Below, piece by piece: positions 1 to 9,211 of a stretch of DNA of 64,000 nt; positions within the stretch are counted from its first letter, which is position 1; each line of letters opens with the position of its first letter. Under the pieces are notes generated by a model that worked only from the letters and a program-made list of their open reading frames with translations, did not search any database and was not told the DNA's origin. The translations under genes were made by a program, and so were the position numbers. The DNA comes from Vibrio splendidus (GTDB lineage: Bacteria > Pseudomonadota > Gammaproteobacteria > Enterobacterales > Vibrionaceae): assembly GCF_024347615.1 (NCBI RefSeq), contig NZ_AP025508.1:1736001-1800000 (forward strand). The letters run 5' to 3'.

Positions 1-400
1 GCCATGCTGTTGTTGCGGCCAATGGCACAGCTGCAGCGGTCACCATGTCGAGAGACTTGGGCGCTCTTGCTACTAAATCACTATCGACAGCAAGATATTC
101 GGCGTAGGCGCCTTGTTCAGAAATGGGCGCATATACATAGACCTGCTCCCCAAGTTTAAGGTTGCTTACATTGTTGCCTTTTTCGACAACTTGTCCCGCT
201 GCATCCCAGCCAACAATGAGTGGCATTTCATGTTGACCAGTAGCCTCTAAGAATCCCTCTCTTACCATCCAGTCGACAGGGTTTACCCCCGCGCCTTGTA
301 CTTTGATCAGCACTTGATTTGGTGTGATGGTGGGCTTGGCTATATCGCCGAAGGTTAAGTTCTGCGCACTTCCATACTCTTCTAAATACACGGCTTTCAT
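1..400 (-). CDS. Quinone reductase-like MDR dehydrogenase (5' part, cut by window edge)
   Basis: The first 133 residues of a medium-chain dehydrogenase/reductase. It begins MKAVYLEEYG and contains the GroES-like fold signature GWDAAGQVVEKG. The cysteine ligands of zinc alcohol dehydrogenases are absent in the visible part, so an NAD(P)H-dependent quinone oxidoreductase-type enzyme is the better fit. The NAD(P)-binding domain lies outside the window. The gene is divergent from a LysR regulator 185 bp away, an arrangement that often means direct regulation. The substrate cannot be told from sequence. Confidence 0.8.
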   Translation of the reverse strand, partial: MKAVYLEEYGSAQNLTFGDIAKPTITPNQVLIKVQGAGVNPVDWMVREGFLEATGQHEMPLIVGWDAAGQVVEKGNNVSNLKLGEQVYVYAPISEQGAYAEYLAVDSDLVARAPKSLDMVTAAAVPLAATTAW

Positions 401-585
401 CGTATTTCCTTATAAGTGAGTCATCTGATTTGTTTTTCTAACAGCGGGTTAATCTGCTTGTCGAACTCACTTTACCCAACTTGAAACTTATCGTCTAATT
501 GATGATTGGTATAATATGCATTGATTTATATGATGAGTTTGTCGATACTCATTCATCTAACTCCTTGTGTAATTAGGCAAGTAAG

Positions 586-1512
586 ATGGCGAATGTCGAT
601 CTGAATTTAATGGTTATTTTTGATGCGATCATGCAGGAAAGCTCGATTACTGTGGCTGCAGACCGATTGTCGATGACGCAACCGTCGGTATCGAACGCCG
701 TCTCTCGAATGCGTCACGCTTGGCAAGATCCTTTATTCGTGAAACAAGGAAGGGGGATTCGCCCAACCCCTTACGCCGTCGAGTTGTGGAAAACGATTGG
801 TGAGCCGTTAGAATCAATACGGATTGCAACTGAGCGTGATGAGTTTAATCCTGCGACGTTAAAGCGCACGTTTAGAATCGCGACCACAGATTGGATGGCA
901 GATCTGTTTTGGTTGCCGTTAAAGCAACGAATAGAGCTTGAAGCGCCTGACGTTAATATTCACGCCGTACCTTACAACGTCAATGGAGAAAAGTTATTGC
1001 TCAGTGCCGATGTCGATATGGTCTTGGATTACTTCGAAGGCAACTCAGCTCAAGTACAAACTCAGCATCTATTTGATAATCACTTTGTGTGCGCAATGCG
1101 TGCCGATCACCCGTTGGCTAGTGAAGAGCTATCGCTAAGTGCTTTTGCTAGTGCTGATCATTTGTTGCTCTCGTTATCAGGTGAGGCGACAGGCGGGGTA
1201 GACATGCGACTAGGACAGAAGGGAATGAAACGGCGCATCGCCATGACGGTGAACCACTGTTACTCCATACCTAGGTTGTTAATCAATACTGACATGATCA
1301 CGACGATTCCATTACCGATAATATTGGAGAGCGTGAGCAAGGGAGAACTGATGATTAAGAAAACGCCATTCACCATGCCGCCGGGGCCCATTTCGATGTC
1401 TTGGCATGTGCGGCATCAACGTGACCAAGGTACGTTGTGGTTGCGTGAGAAGGTGCTTAGTGTTCTGAACCATGGTTTACCTAAGAATTTACTTTTTGAT
1501 CCGTTTCATTGA
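586..1512 (+). CDS. LysR-family transcriptional regulator
   Basis: 308 residues, the usual LysR length. The N-terminal winged helix-turn-helix (about residues 5-65) reads DLNLMVIFDAIMQESSITVA then AADRLSMTQPSVSNAVSRMR, followed by a type 2 periplasmic-binding-like effector domain. The PLFVKQGRGIRPTPYA segment is typical of the NodD/LeuO-like branch. It is divergent from the dehydrogenase at the window start and probably controls it. The effector is unknown. Confidence 0.88.
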   Translation: MANVDLNLMVIFDAIMQESSITVAADRLSMTQPSVSNAVSRMRHAWQDPLFVKQGRGIRPTPYAVELWKTIGEPLESIRIATERDEFNPATLKRTFRIATTDWMADLFWLPLKQRIELEAPDVNIHAVPYNVNGEKLLLSADVDMVLDYFEGNSAQVQTQHLFDNHFVCAMRADHPLASEELSLSAFASADHLLLSLSGEATGGVDMRLGQKGMKRRIAMTVNHCYSIPRLLINTDMITTIPLPIILESVSKGELMIKKTPFTMPPGPISMSWHVRHQRDQGTLWLREKVLSVLNHGLPKNLLFDPFH

Positions 1513-1677
1513 GAAGCGGTGCAAAGAGTATTCGTCTCGAAATTGCTTTTTCGCATTGTTAATCAGTATATTACTGACGTTATATATTGAGCATCATCAT
1601 AAAGAGTGACATTCTAAGTGTTGCTCAAATCTGAACAACATTTGATGTGATATTTGTAAATTGGAAGGGGAATTAGA

Positions 1678-2037
1678 GTGTTTAGATATATTCAGCGACG
1701 AAGGATCAAAAAGGTGATTAAGCTACTGTCTGCAAGGTTGGTAAAGAGCTATGGAAGCCGTGACTTTTTCTCGATTGGTCAGGTAGAAACGAGTTCTCGT
1801 GAATTGAGTAAGCGCCAACAACAAATCGCATTGGCTTTGTTTGCTGATCCACAAGATTTAGATGTTGAATTGGTTCCCACTATCCAGCTGTTACGTAATG
1901 ATGTGTCTAATGACTTCTTCGGCGGCGAGAATTACACCGCGCGTGATGTGCTCAATCTTTTGGGTGGCGGCGGTTGGAAAGGCGGCCGCATGGACGATGA
2001 CATGTCACATCGCTTTGGTATGAACAGCCGTTATTAA
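1678..2037 (+). CDS. Small conserved protein of unknown function (possibly DUF6559-like)
   Basis: 119 residues with a GTG start preceded by a good ribosome site (GAAGGGG, seven bases upstream). The N-terminus is very basic (RRRIKKVIK), the middle is helical (SSRELSKRQQQIALALF), and a glycine-rich stretch (LLGGGGWKGGR) is followed by a polar tail. No signal peptide or membrane segment is visible. It resembles small uncharacterised gamma-proteobacterial proteins that I associate with DUF6559, but that assignment is from memory. Codon use is like its neighbours. No function is proposed. Confidence 0.65.
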   Translation: MFRYIQRRRIKKVIKLLSARLVKSYGSRDFFSIGQVETSSRELSKRQQQIALALFADPQDLDVELVPTIQLLRNDVSNDFFGGENYTARDVLNLLGGGGWKGGRMDDDMSHRFGMNSRY

Positions 2038-2504
2038 GCTTTTGAGGCAATAAACTAATAAGCAATTTTATCCCACTCCTGATCTAATCGAACCCGCTAT
2101 TTAGGATGACTCGTCAAAATCGTTATTTTGACGAGAAACTCTATTCTTTCCGTTTTCATCCAATCTTTGCTGAATCAGCCTATGCCTTTTCCATTCATAA
2201 AATTATTCAAATAGTTAATGTTCTGTCTCATTAAATTTTGAATAAACCTCATATTTTTCAGATGTATGAACTGGCTTTGTTACCTTATCAACTTTGCTGA
2301 GTATCAATCAGTCTTATTGATTAAATAATCCCGTCTTCATAAACCATGCTCAAATCGACTGATATGCATTCTCTTTATTAACGCTCGAGCTAAATAACTC
2401 ATATTCAAGCCAAGTAACCGTTAATAGCGAATCGCAATATCAGATCACTCCACACTGTTTGATAGGTCGACGGGCCAAATTATTGAGGTCTGTTAATTGG
2501 AATT
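2038..2504. other. Intergenic region upstream of gbpA
   Basis: 467 bp without a convincing gene, AT-rich. It holds the perfect hairpin at 2111-2134 and presumably the gbpA promoter. I looked for the c-di-GMP-I riboswitch known upstream of V. cholerae gbpA and did not find its conserved GGGCAAACC or GCAAAGCC segments. Confidence 0.6.
2111..2134. terminator. Perfect 10-bp inverted repeat, possible terminator
   Basis: TCGTCAAAAT, a CGTT loop, then ATTTTGACGA: a perfect 10-bp stem with a 4-base loop, 73 bp after the stop of the small protein gene. The following bases are only moderately T-rich, so it may be a weak terminator or a protein-binding palindrome. Confidence 0.5.
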
Positions 2505-3974
2505 ATGAAGTCTTTAAATGGAAATGTTATGAGAATAAGAATACAGAAAACGGCTCTAGCGATTGCGTTGTCTACCGTTTGTGGTGGTGCTATGGCACAT
2601 GGTTTTGTGTCATTAAATGATGAAGGAAACATAATAAGTCGTGTCGCTTTGTGCCACTTAGAAGGTTCTGAAGGTCAGCCTAAGAACATGGACTGCGGCA
2701 ACATACAGTACGAACCACAAAGTGTGGAAGGTGATGACGGTTTCCCTGAAGGCGGGCCTGATGATGGTTACATTGCTAGTGCTGAGATATCAATCGCAAG
2801 AAATCTAGATGAACAAACTTCAGAGCGCTGGCAGAAACGCCCAATAGAAGCGGGCTCTCAAGAATTTGAATGGACATTTAGGGCTAACCACATAGCGGCT
2901 GGTTTTAAGTATTACATCACGAAAAAAGGATGGGAACAGAATGAACCATTGGAACGAGCAGCCTTTGACCTAACACCTTTCTGTGAGGTTGATGGTCACG
3001 GAGATATGACACAAGACACGGCTACTCATACCTGTGAGGTACCTGTGCGAGAAGGTTACCATGTCATTTTGGCTGTTTGGGATGTCGGCGACACAGACAA
3101 AGCATTCTACAATGCGATTGATGTGGTATTTGATGGTGATGATTCGCAACTACCGGGTTGGGACAAAGCAGGTCAGATAATACCGACCGCCAACCTCAGG
3201 GAAGGTGATGCGGTTTATACTCGTGTCTTTGATGGTTCTGGCGAAAACGTAGCACTAAGTACTCGTATTGAGATTACAGACAGCGAAGCTGGCCAATCAA
3301 AGAACTGGTCAAAGGCATTAGCGACCAAAGTAAATGAAGAACGTAAGAATATTAAGTCGGGCGTGTTGAGTGAAAACGGCTTTGCTCCAATTTATGGCGT
3401 AAACCCGATATACGTTAATACAGACAGTGGTATTCAGAGTGTAGAAGTAGGCTACGATGTTGAAGTACCGGAACCAGACATCTCACTCACGGTTGAAGGG
3501 TTAGAGCCTGAATACGTAATTGGTGAAGAAGCAACAGTTCTAGACCTAACACTGCTGGCTGAAGGTGATGCTAAAGCTGAATTGACGGTGTATAACCATG
3601 GTCGAGAGTCATTGGCGCACTGGAGTGGTGAAGTAGAAGATGATTCGTCAGAATTGGTAGCACTGCCTTTATCCAAATCAGAAGCTGGGCACCACATGTT
3701 AGTCGTGAGTGTCAAAAACAGTGAAGACAAGTTGGTAGGGCAACAGACGTTGAACTTCCATTTGGTTGAAGCCGGCACACCACCGCCCGAACATGATTAT
3801 GTTTACCCAGAAGGTTTCGGCAGCTATGTGGATGGAGATATCGTTCTATTTGAAGGTGAGGGAGTCTATCAGTGTTACGGCCCATGGGCGGCAGAGTGTA
3901 ACAATGAAGATTATTTACCAGGAATTGCAATTGACTCTAATTGGGTTGAACAGCAGTGGAAAAAGTTAGATTAA
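2505..3974 (+). CDS. gbpA: GbpA, chitin-/GlcNAc-binding AA10 lytic polysaccharide monooxygenase
   Basis: A secreted colonisation factor that binds chitin and GlcNAc surfaces and whose first domain oxidatively cleaves chitin with copper. It is 489 residues; an in-frame ATG at 2529 would give a more usual 23-residue signal peptide. Cleavage after AMA exposes His32 (HGFVSLN), the N-terminal arm of the copper histidine brace; the second histidine is in FRANHIAAGFKYYITK. Signatures shared with V. cholerae GbpA include IQYEPQSVEG, WQKRPIEAG and GYHVILAVWDVGDT. The order is AA10 (about 32-213), GbpA domains 2 and 3 (about 220-425), then a C-terminal chitin-binding module (about 435-489). That last module departs from the usual pattern, with YQCYGPWAAEC where relatives have a CKPWPY core, so its chitin binding may be altered. 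A strong terminator follows. Confidence 0.93.
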   Translation: MKSLNGNVMRIRIQKTALAIALSTVCGGAMAHGFVSLNDEGNIISRVALCHLEGSEGQPKNMDCGNIQYEPQSVEGDDGFPEGGPDDGYIASAEISIARNLDEQTSERWQKRPIEAGSQEFEWTFRANHIAAGFKYYITKKGWEQNEPLERAAFDLTPFCEVDGHGDMTQDTATHTCEVPVREGYHVILAVWDVGDTDKAFYNAIDVVFDGDDSQLPGWDKAGQIIPTANLREGDAVYTRVFDGSGENVALSTRIEITDSEAGQSKNWSKALATKVNEERKNIKSGVLSENGFAPIYGVNPIYVNTDSGIQSVEVGYDVEVPEPDISLTVEGLEPEYVIGEEATVLDLTLLAEGDAKAELTVYNHGRESLAHWSGEVEDDSSELVALPLSKSEAGHHMLVVSVKNSEDKLVGQQTLNFHLVEAGTPPPEHDYVYPEGFGSYVDGDIVLFEGEGVYQCYGPWAAECNNEDYLPGIAIDSNWVEQQWKKLD

Positions 3975-4316
3975 TATTCCACTAATCGATTAGGCTCTAG
4001 TTTCTATTCGATATACAAACCCCAAAGCGGCTTAATCATTAAGCCGCTTTTTTATTCATTTTGAATAATGTTCCCTCAATCAACATAGAATACTGAAATG
4101 TCATAATTCGAAGCAACATCATCTATCTACAACGCATTTGTTTGAGTTGTGTGATGCTGATTCCTATCAATATAAAACCCGCTGTTATTGATAAAATTGA
4201 CGTATATATTTTTCGTTGTTCTTTAAGTCAGAAACTATAAACCTTCGAATGACAGTGCTGGTTGGTTAGTAACCAATTGGTTTTGTGTTTAGGGTAAAAT
4301 AATAGAGAGTGGGAAA
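3975..4316. other. Intergenic region between the two LPMO genes
   Basis: 342 bp. It contains the gbpA terminator at 4024-4053 and then AT-rich DNA without a gene. Shortly before the next start there is a small dyad, TGGTT-AGT-AACCA near 4263-4275, which could be an operator. The ribosome site GAGAGTGGG precedes the GTG start at 4317. Confidence 0.5.
4024..4053 (+). terminator. Rho-independent terminator of gbpA
   Basis: AAAGCGGCTTAA, a 3-base loop, TTAAGCCGCTTT, then further T residues: a perfect 12-bp stem 50 bp after the gbpA stop. Confidence 0.9.
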
Positions 4317-5819
4317 GTGACAACAATAAATAATAATATTCTAAAAATAGCAGTGGGTATGGCTATGCTATCGAGTGTGCCGTCAGTGGCAAATGCTCAT
4401 GGCTGGTCTGAATTTCCAAGTGCACGTCAGAACACGTGTTACGAGCAAGGCGGGGTTTGGTCAGGTACGCCACCAAATGCTGCATGTGCTCAAGCAAAAG
4501 ATATTTCTGGTTCATACCCGTTCGTTCAACGTAACGAGTACGCGAAAAATATCCAAGATTTCAACGACATCAACGCTGTAAAAGCGGCGATTCCTGACGG
4601 CACTTTATGTTACGCCAATGATTCGCAAAAACGCGGCATGGGTGCACCTCATACAGGCTGGACTCGCACCGAGCTTAATACTGGTACATTTGAATATGTA
4701 TTCAATGCGACTGCACCACACAACCCGTCATTCTGGGAGTTCTACCTAACGAAACCAAACGCCGACCTGAGCAAAGGCCTAGCGTGGGGGGACTTAGATC
4801 TTATCCAAGAAGTGGGGAATGTTCCTGTAAGCGGTGGCAAATACCGTATCAACGTAACGATTCCTTCAGACCGATCTGGCGACGCAATCTTATACGTACG
4901 TTGGCAACGTGACGATGCAGCAGGAGAAGGCTTCTACAACTGTTCAGACATCACAATCGCAGGTGGTACAACCCCTCCACCAGAGCCGGGCCCTGAGCCC
5001 GATCTCGTACGTGGCGACCTATTCATTTCAGAAGGTTTTGGTACTCCACAAGTTGGCGACACCGTTAAGTACGACATCATCAACAAGTATGGTGAAGTAG
5101 CGCGCAGCTTCGACATCGTTATCGACGCTTCAAACGTTAACGATTGGGCTCGTTTGTTGGCTTCAGAAATTAATGGCTGGCACGAAGAGTTTAAAGATGG
5201 CGCGATCTTCATTGGTGATTGGCACGCTGAAATGCAGCACTACATGTACTTCCAAAACGATCCTTCACGCAACTTCTTTAACTCAAAAGATAGCCGTGCT
5301 TCTGGTCAGTTAACGCTGATTGATGGTGGCGACGGTGGTGTTGAACCACTGAAAGGCGACATCTACGAGCTAGTGAAGAGTGACAACGTAGTGAATGCTG
5401 GCGACAAAGTTGTGATTGCAACAAGCGAAGCGGCAAATCTAACTCAGACACAAGGCTCTTCCGTAAGCATTCAAAATAACGGCACGGCTTCTATCGTAGT
5501 TGATACCACTGGCATCACTGCAAACGAAACTCTATCGTTTATGGCTAGCTCGATTGAAAGCGACAGTGTTGAAACCTTCACTTTTGAAGTGATTGCTGAT
5601 GACGGTGGCGTAACACCAGACCCAGATCCAACGCCGGATCCAGATCCGACTCCTGACCCAGACAATGGCACTTGGGACTCTTCAGCGACTTACCTAGGCG
5701 GTGAAGTAGTAACGTACTCGAACCAGTCTTGGAAAGCACAGTGGTGGATTCAAGGTGGTACAAACCCTAAAGCGACCTACGAAAATGATCAGTGGGGCGT
5801 GTGGCGTCCAGCCAACTAA
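4317..5819 (+). CDS. Secreted multimodular AA10 lytic polysaccharide monooxygenase with CBM5/12
   Basis: 500 residues, GTG start with ribosome site GAGAGTGGG. A signal peptide of 27 residues ends VANA, exposing His28 (HGWSEFPSARQNTC), the N-terminal copper ligand of AA10 enzymes; the second is probably in ATAPHNPSFWEFYLTK. The catalytic domain spans about 28-216 and carries paired cysteines. After a PPPEPGPEPD linker comes a domain of about 100 residues, a second beta-rich module, a Pro-Asp-Thr linker made of repeated DPDPTP, and a C-terminal CBM5/12 of about 45 residues (GGEVVTYSNQSWKAQWW, QWGVWRP). This fits the spindolin-related LPMOs of vibrios. It acts outside the cell on chitin beside GbpA. 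The substrate is inferred from family. Confidence 0.9.
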   Translation: MTTINNNILKIAVGMAMLSSVPSVANAHGWSEFPSARQNTCYEQGGVWSGTPPNAACAQAKDISGSYPFVQRNEYAKNIQDFNDINAVKAAIPDGTLCYANDSQKRGMGAPHTGWTRTELNTGTFEYVFNATAPHNPSFWEFYLTKPNADLSKGLAWGDLDLIQEVGNVPVSGGKYRINVTIPSDRSGDAILYVRWQRDDAAGEGFYNCSDITIAGGTTPPPEPGPEPDLVRGDLFISEGFGTPQVGDTVKYDIINKYGEVARSFDIVIDASNVNDWARLLASEINGWHEEFKDGAIFIGDWHAEMQHYMYFQNDPSRNFFNSKDSRASGQLTLIDGGDGGVEPLKGDIYELVKSDNVVNAGDKVVIATSEAANLTQTQGSSVSIQNNGTASIVVDTTGITANETLSFMASSIESDSVETFTFEVIADDGGVTPDPDPTPDPDPTPDPDNGTWDSSATYLGGEVVTYSNQSWKAQWWIQGGTNPKATYENDQWGVWRPAN

Positions 5820-5859
5820 TCTTAATTAACGTTAGTTAGCTTTAAAGTAATAACCAAGG

Positions 5860-5893
5860 CACCACACTTTTTGACGAGTGTGGTGTCTTTTCT
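5860..5893 (+). terminator. Rho-independent terminator after the second LPMO gene
   Basis: CACCACACT, an 8-base loop, AGTGTGGTG, then TCTTTTCTT. The 9-bp GC-rich stem begins 41 bp after the stop. Confidence 0.85.
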
Positions 5894-6039
5894 TATGGGA
5901 GAGATAAACAAGTCGACCGTGAAGAGAATTGCGTTTAGGGTAGGGCTTTGGTTTACCTCGAATGCTCAGTTCACATCGAATGCTTTGAATATCGGGAGTT
6001 CGGGAAGCTTAAGCGCACTGGATAAGAAAGAACTTTTTG

Positions 6040-7470
6040 ATGAAAAAATCACAGATACTCGCCAATACAATCAAGAATCAGATAGAGCAAAACATCTGGT
6101 TGAGTGGTGAGAAGATCCCATCAATTAGAGATGCGTGTAAGCGCTATAAACTCAGCATCGAGACGGTATTACAAGCCTATCAGCAGCTTGAAGACCAAGG
6201 CTATGTGCGCTCGAAGCCTAAATCTGGCTATTTCGTGTTACCGCGCAGAAATGTGTTCACCTCAGAACTCGCACAACAAAAAGCCATCAAACCGTATCCT
6301 GTTAAAATCAGTGACTTGCTTTACGATGTGCTCCAACGTGCCAAAGACCCTAGCATCATTTCACTTAGCTCGGCTTTCCCAGACCCTGCTTTGTTTCCGC
6401 ATCAAGCATTGTCGCGCAGTTTAGCCAATGCCAGCCGCCAAATGCCCGATAACAGCATGCTCACCAATTTGCCTCCAGGCAGTGAAACACTTCGTAGACA
6501 AATTGCCCAACGCTATCAAGTTAAAGGCTTGAACGTCCTACCTGACGATATTGTAATTACTTCTGGGGCGATGGAGGCACTTAACTTATGCCTACAATCC
6601 TGTACCGAACCGGGTGACTTAGTCGCAATAGAGTATCCTGCGTTCTATGGTGTGTTGCAGACCATTGAAAGGCTTAACCTGACGGCAGTTGAGATACCAA
6701 CAGACCCTGAAACTGGTATAGATTTAGATGTGTTGGAGTCGGTGTTCGCTTCAATGGACATCAAAGCGTGCTGGTTTATGACAGAATCGCAAAACCCAGT
6801 GGGTTATTCGATGAGTGATAGCAACAAGCAGCGATTGGCCGAGTTGGTGAATCAACATAAGATCCCGATGATCGAAGACGATGTGTATCGAGAGCTTCAC
6901 GTCGGTAATCAAAGCTCTTTGCCTGCTAAAGCCTATGACACTGGTGAGCAAATCATGCTTTGTGGTTCGTTTTCTAAATCATTGTCGCCCGGCTTTCGAA
7001 TCGGTTGGGTAGTTGCAAGGAAACAAGCGTTAAAAATTCAGAGATTGCAGCACCTTTCGACGCTCTCAAGCAGTATTCCTATCCAACTTGGACTGTCTCA
7101 CTACCTGACGTTTTATAGTTATGACAACCATCTTAAAAAACTTCGCAAGCTTTTGAATGAAAGGAAGAAGGCACATATTGCATTGTTAGAATCTAGCTTA
7201 CCTTCAAGTGCGATGGTGCATAAAAGCCAAGGTGGCTACTTCATTTGGATAGAACTGCCTCACTCTGTTTGTGTTGAGAAGTTGTATGAACTAGCCCTTG
7301 AACAAAACATCTCTGTCGCTCCGGGAATCATATTCAGCAGTGATAAAAAGTTCTCTCATCACATTCGTCTCAACTGTTCGTATGCTTGTGACGACAAAAT
7401 AGCAGAAGCCATTCGAACGCTAGGCGGCTTGATTCAGGCAATGGAATTGCAAGCCAATAGTTGCAGCTAA
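6040..7470 (+). CDS. MocR-type regulator (GntR helix-turn-helix fused to aminotransferase-like domain)
   Basis: 476 residues. A GntR-type winged helix (about 1-72: GEKIPSIRDACKRYKLSIET) is linked to a fold-type I aminotransferase-like domain (about 100-470) that binds PLP. The PLP lysine lies in CGSFSKSLSPGFRIGW and the conserved aspartate in MIEDDVYREL. MocR proteins are usually transcription factors that sense a PLP adduct or amino compound rather than true aminotransferases. I chose ATG 6040; a TTG immediately upstream is also in frame. The target is unknown; cydABX follows in the same direction 142 bp later. Confidence 0.88.
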   Translation: MKKSQILANTIKNQIEQNIWLSGEKIPSIRDACKRYKLSIETVLQAYQQLEDQGYVRSKPKSGYFVLPRRNVFTSELAQQKAIKPYPVKISDLLYDVLQRAKDPSIISLSSAFPDPALFPHQALSRSLANASRQMPDNSMLTNLPPGSETLRRQIAQRYQVKGLNVLPDDIVITSGAMEALNLCLQSCTEPGDLVAIEYPAFYGVLQTIERLNLTAVEIPTDPETGIDLDVLESVFASMDIKACWFMTESQNPVGYSMSDSNKQRLAELVNQHKIPMIEDDVYRELHVGNQSSLPAKAYDTGEQIMLCGSFSKSLSPGFRIGWVVARKQALKIQRLQHLSTLSSSIPIQLGLSHYLTFYSYDNHLKKLRKLLNERKKAHIALLESSLPSSAMVHKSQGGYFIWIELPHSVCVEKLYELALEQNISVAPGIIFSSDKKFSHHIRLNCSYACDDKIAEAIRTLGGLIQAMELQANSCS

Positions 7471-7612
7471 ACTCTGACCAGTCGTTCGTCTAATAAGTAA
7501 ATCTGTTCTGTTTTTTAACAATCAATCTGTTCTAGTTTGGTTCGCGAGAACTGTGCTGAAATACGCTCCAATTCTTAATATGAAAGCCATCATTATGATG
7601 TTTGGAGCTTAA

Positions 7613-9199
7613 ATGTTTGATGTAGTTGAATTGTCGCGTTTACAGTTTGCGCTAACCGCTATGTTCCACTTTCTTTTCGTCCCTCTGACTATCGGTATGT
7701 CGTGCTTACTGGCGATCATGGAGTCGATCTATGTACTCACCGGTAAACAAATCTATCAAGACATGACCCGCTTCTGGGGCAAACTGTTCGGCATTAACTT
7801 TGCCTTGGGTGTCACGACCGGTTTAACCATGGAATTCCAGTTTGGCACCAACTGGTCTTATTATTCTCACTATGTCGGCGATATTTTCGGTGCACCTTTA
7901 GCCATCGAAGCGCTTGTCGCGTTCTTCTTAGAATCCACCTTTGTTGGATTGTTCTTCTTCGGCTGGGAAAGATTATCGAAACGCCAACACCTTATGGTGA
8001 CTTGGCTGGTGGCTCTGGGCTCAAGCTTCTCTGCACTGTGGATTTTGGTTGCCAATGGTTGGATGCAAAACCCGATTGGCTCAGAGTTCAATTACCAAAC
8101 CATGCGTATGGAGATGACCAGTTTTGCCGAAGTGGTGCTCAACCCTGTCGCACAAGTTAAATTCCTGCATACAGTGGCCTCAGCGTATACCTGTGGCTCG
8201 ATGTTTATCCTTGGTGTGAGCTCTTACTACTTGTTGAAAGGGCGAGACATTGCTTTTGCAAAACGTTCGTTTGTTGTTGCAGCTTCGTTCGGCATTGCTT
8301 CTATTATCTCGGTGATCGTATTAGGTGATGAGTCGGGCTATGAACTGGGTGACGTTCAAAAAGTGAAACTCGCTGCAATTGAAGCGGAATGGCATACAGA
8401 ACCTGCACCTGCGGCGTTTACCTTGTTTGGATTACCAAACCAAGAAGAGGGCAAAACCGACTTCGCGGTCAAAATCCCTTATGTGATGGGAATTATTGCA
8501 ACGCGATCTTTGGATGAGCAAGTCACTGGTCTTCATGACCTACGTGACCAGCACCTCGTCCGTATTCGTAACGGAATCATTGCTTATGAATTGCTAGAGC
8601 GTTTGCGATCTGGTGATACCTCACATGAGACAGAACGAGCTTTCGATCAAACTAAGCACGATCTCGGCTATGGCTTATTGCTTAAGCGTTACACAGATAC
8701 CGTAACCGATGCGACTGAACAGCAAATCCAACAAGCGGCAGATGATTCCATTCCAACTGTCTGGCCACTTTTCTGGTCATTCCGAATCATGGTGGGCTGT
8801 GGCTTCATTATGTTGTTTGTCTTTGGTGCGGCCTTCCTTCAAACCTACCGTAAAAACATTACGCAAAAGCCTTGGCTACTGAAAGCGGCGCTATGGTCGA
8901 TTCCATTACCTTGGATTGCGATTGAAGCTGGCTGGTTTGTTGCGGAATACGGCCGTCAGCCTTGGGCAGTAGGTGAAATTCTTCCTGTGACCGTCGCGGC
9001 TTCTTCTCAAACCGTTGAAAACCTGCTTACGTCTCTTGCTCTCATTATCAGCCTATATATCGTATTTATCATTGTTGAAAGTTACTTGATGATTACCGTT
9101 GCTAAAAAAGGCCCAAGCAGTTTAAAAACGGGTCGCTATCACTATGAACAAAATACAACTTCACTTGAAGCCAAATTGGCACAACAAGTTCAACAATAA
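7613..9199 (+). CDS. cydA: Cytochrome bd quinol oxidase subunit I
   Basis: The haem-bearing subunit of the high-affinity bd oxidase, which oxidises ubiquinol or menaquinol and reduces oxygen to water in the inner membrane. At 528 residues it is close to E. coli CydA (522) and aligns almost without gaps ([20 protein letters not shown]). His19, the haem b595 ligand, is at its standard place; the b558 histidine is in VKFLHTVAS. The long quinol-binding Q-loop is present ([20 protein letters not shown]), as is the GRQPW motif near the C-terminus. It is the first gene of cydABX, with cydB starting 13 bp later. The lack of neighbouring ybgE/tol genes suggests this may be an extra copy. Confidence 0.96.
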   Translation: MFDVVELSRLQFALTAMFHFLFVPLTIGMSCLLAIMESIYVLTGKQIYQDMTRFWGKLFGINFALGVTTGLTMEFQFGTNWSYYSHYVGDIFGAPLAIEALVAFFLESTFVGLFFFGWERLSKRQHLMVTWLVALGSSFSALWILVANGWMQNPIGSEFNYQTMRMEMTSFAEVVLNPVAQVKFLHTVASAYTCGSMFILGVSSYYLLKGRDIAFAKRSFVVAASFGIASIISVIVLGDESGYELGDVQKVKLAAIEAEWHTEPAPAAFTLFGLPNQEEGKTDFAVKIPYVMGIIATRSLDEQVTGLHDLRDQHLVRIRNGIIAYELLERLRSGDTSHETERAFDQTKHDLGYGLLLKRYTDTVTDATEQQIQQAADDSIPTVWPLFWSFRIMVGCGFIMLFVFGAAFLQTYRKNITQKPWLLKAALWSIPLPWIAIEAGWFVAEYGRQPWAVGEILPVTVAASSQTVENLLTSLALIISLYIVFIIVESYLMITVAKKGPSSLKTGRYHYEQNTTSLEAKLAQQVQQ

Positions 9200-9211
9200 G
9201 GTGACTGACTC

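Noticed and set aside
5871..6110. 79-codon frame before the MocR gene
   Set aside because: It starts inside the LPMO terminator hairpin and overlaps the MocR N-terminus in another frame.
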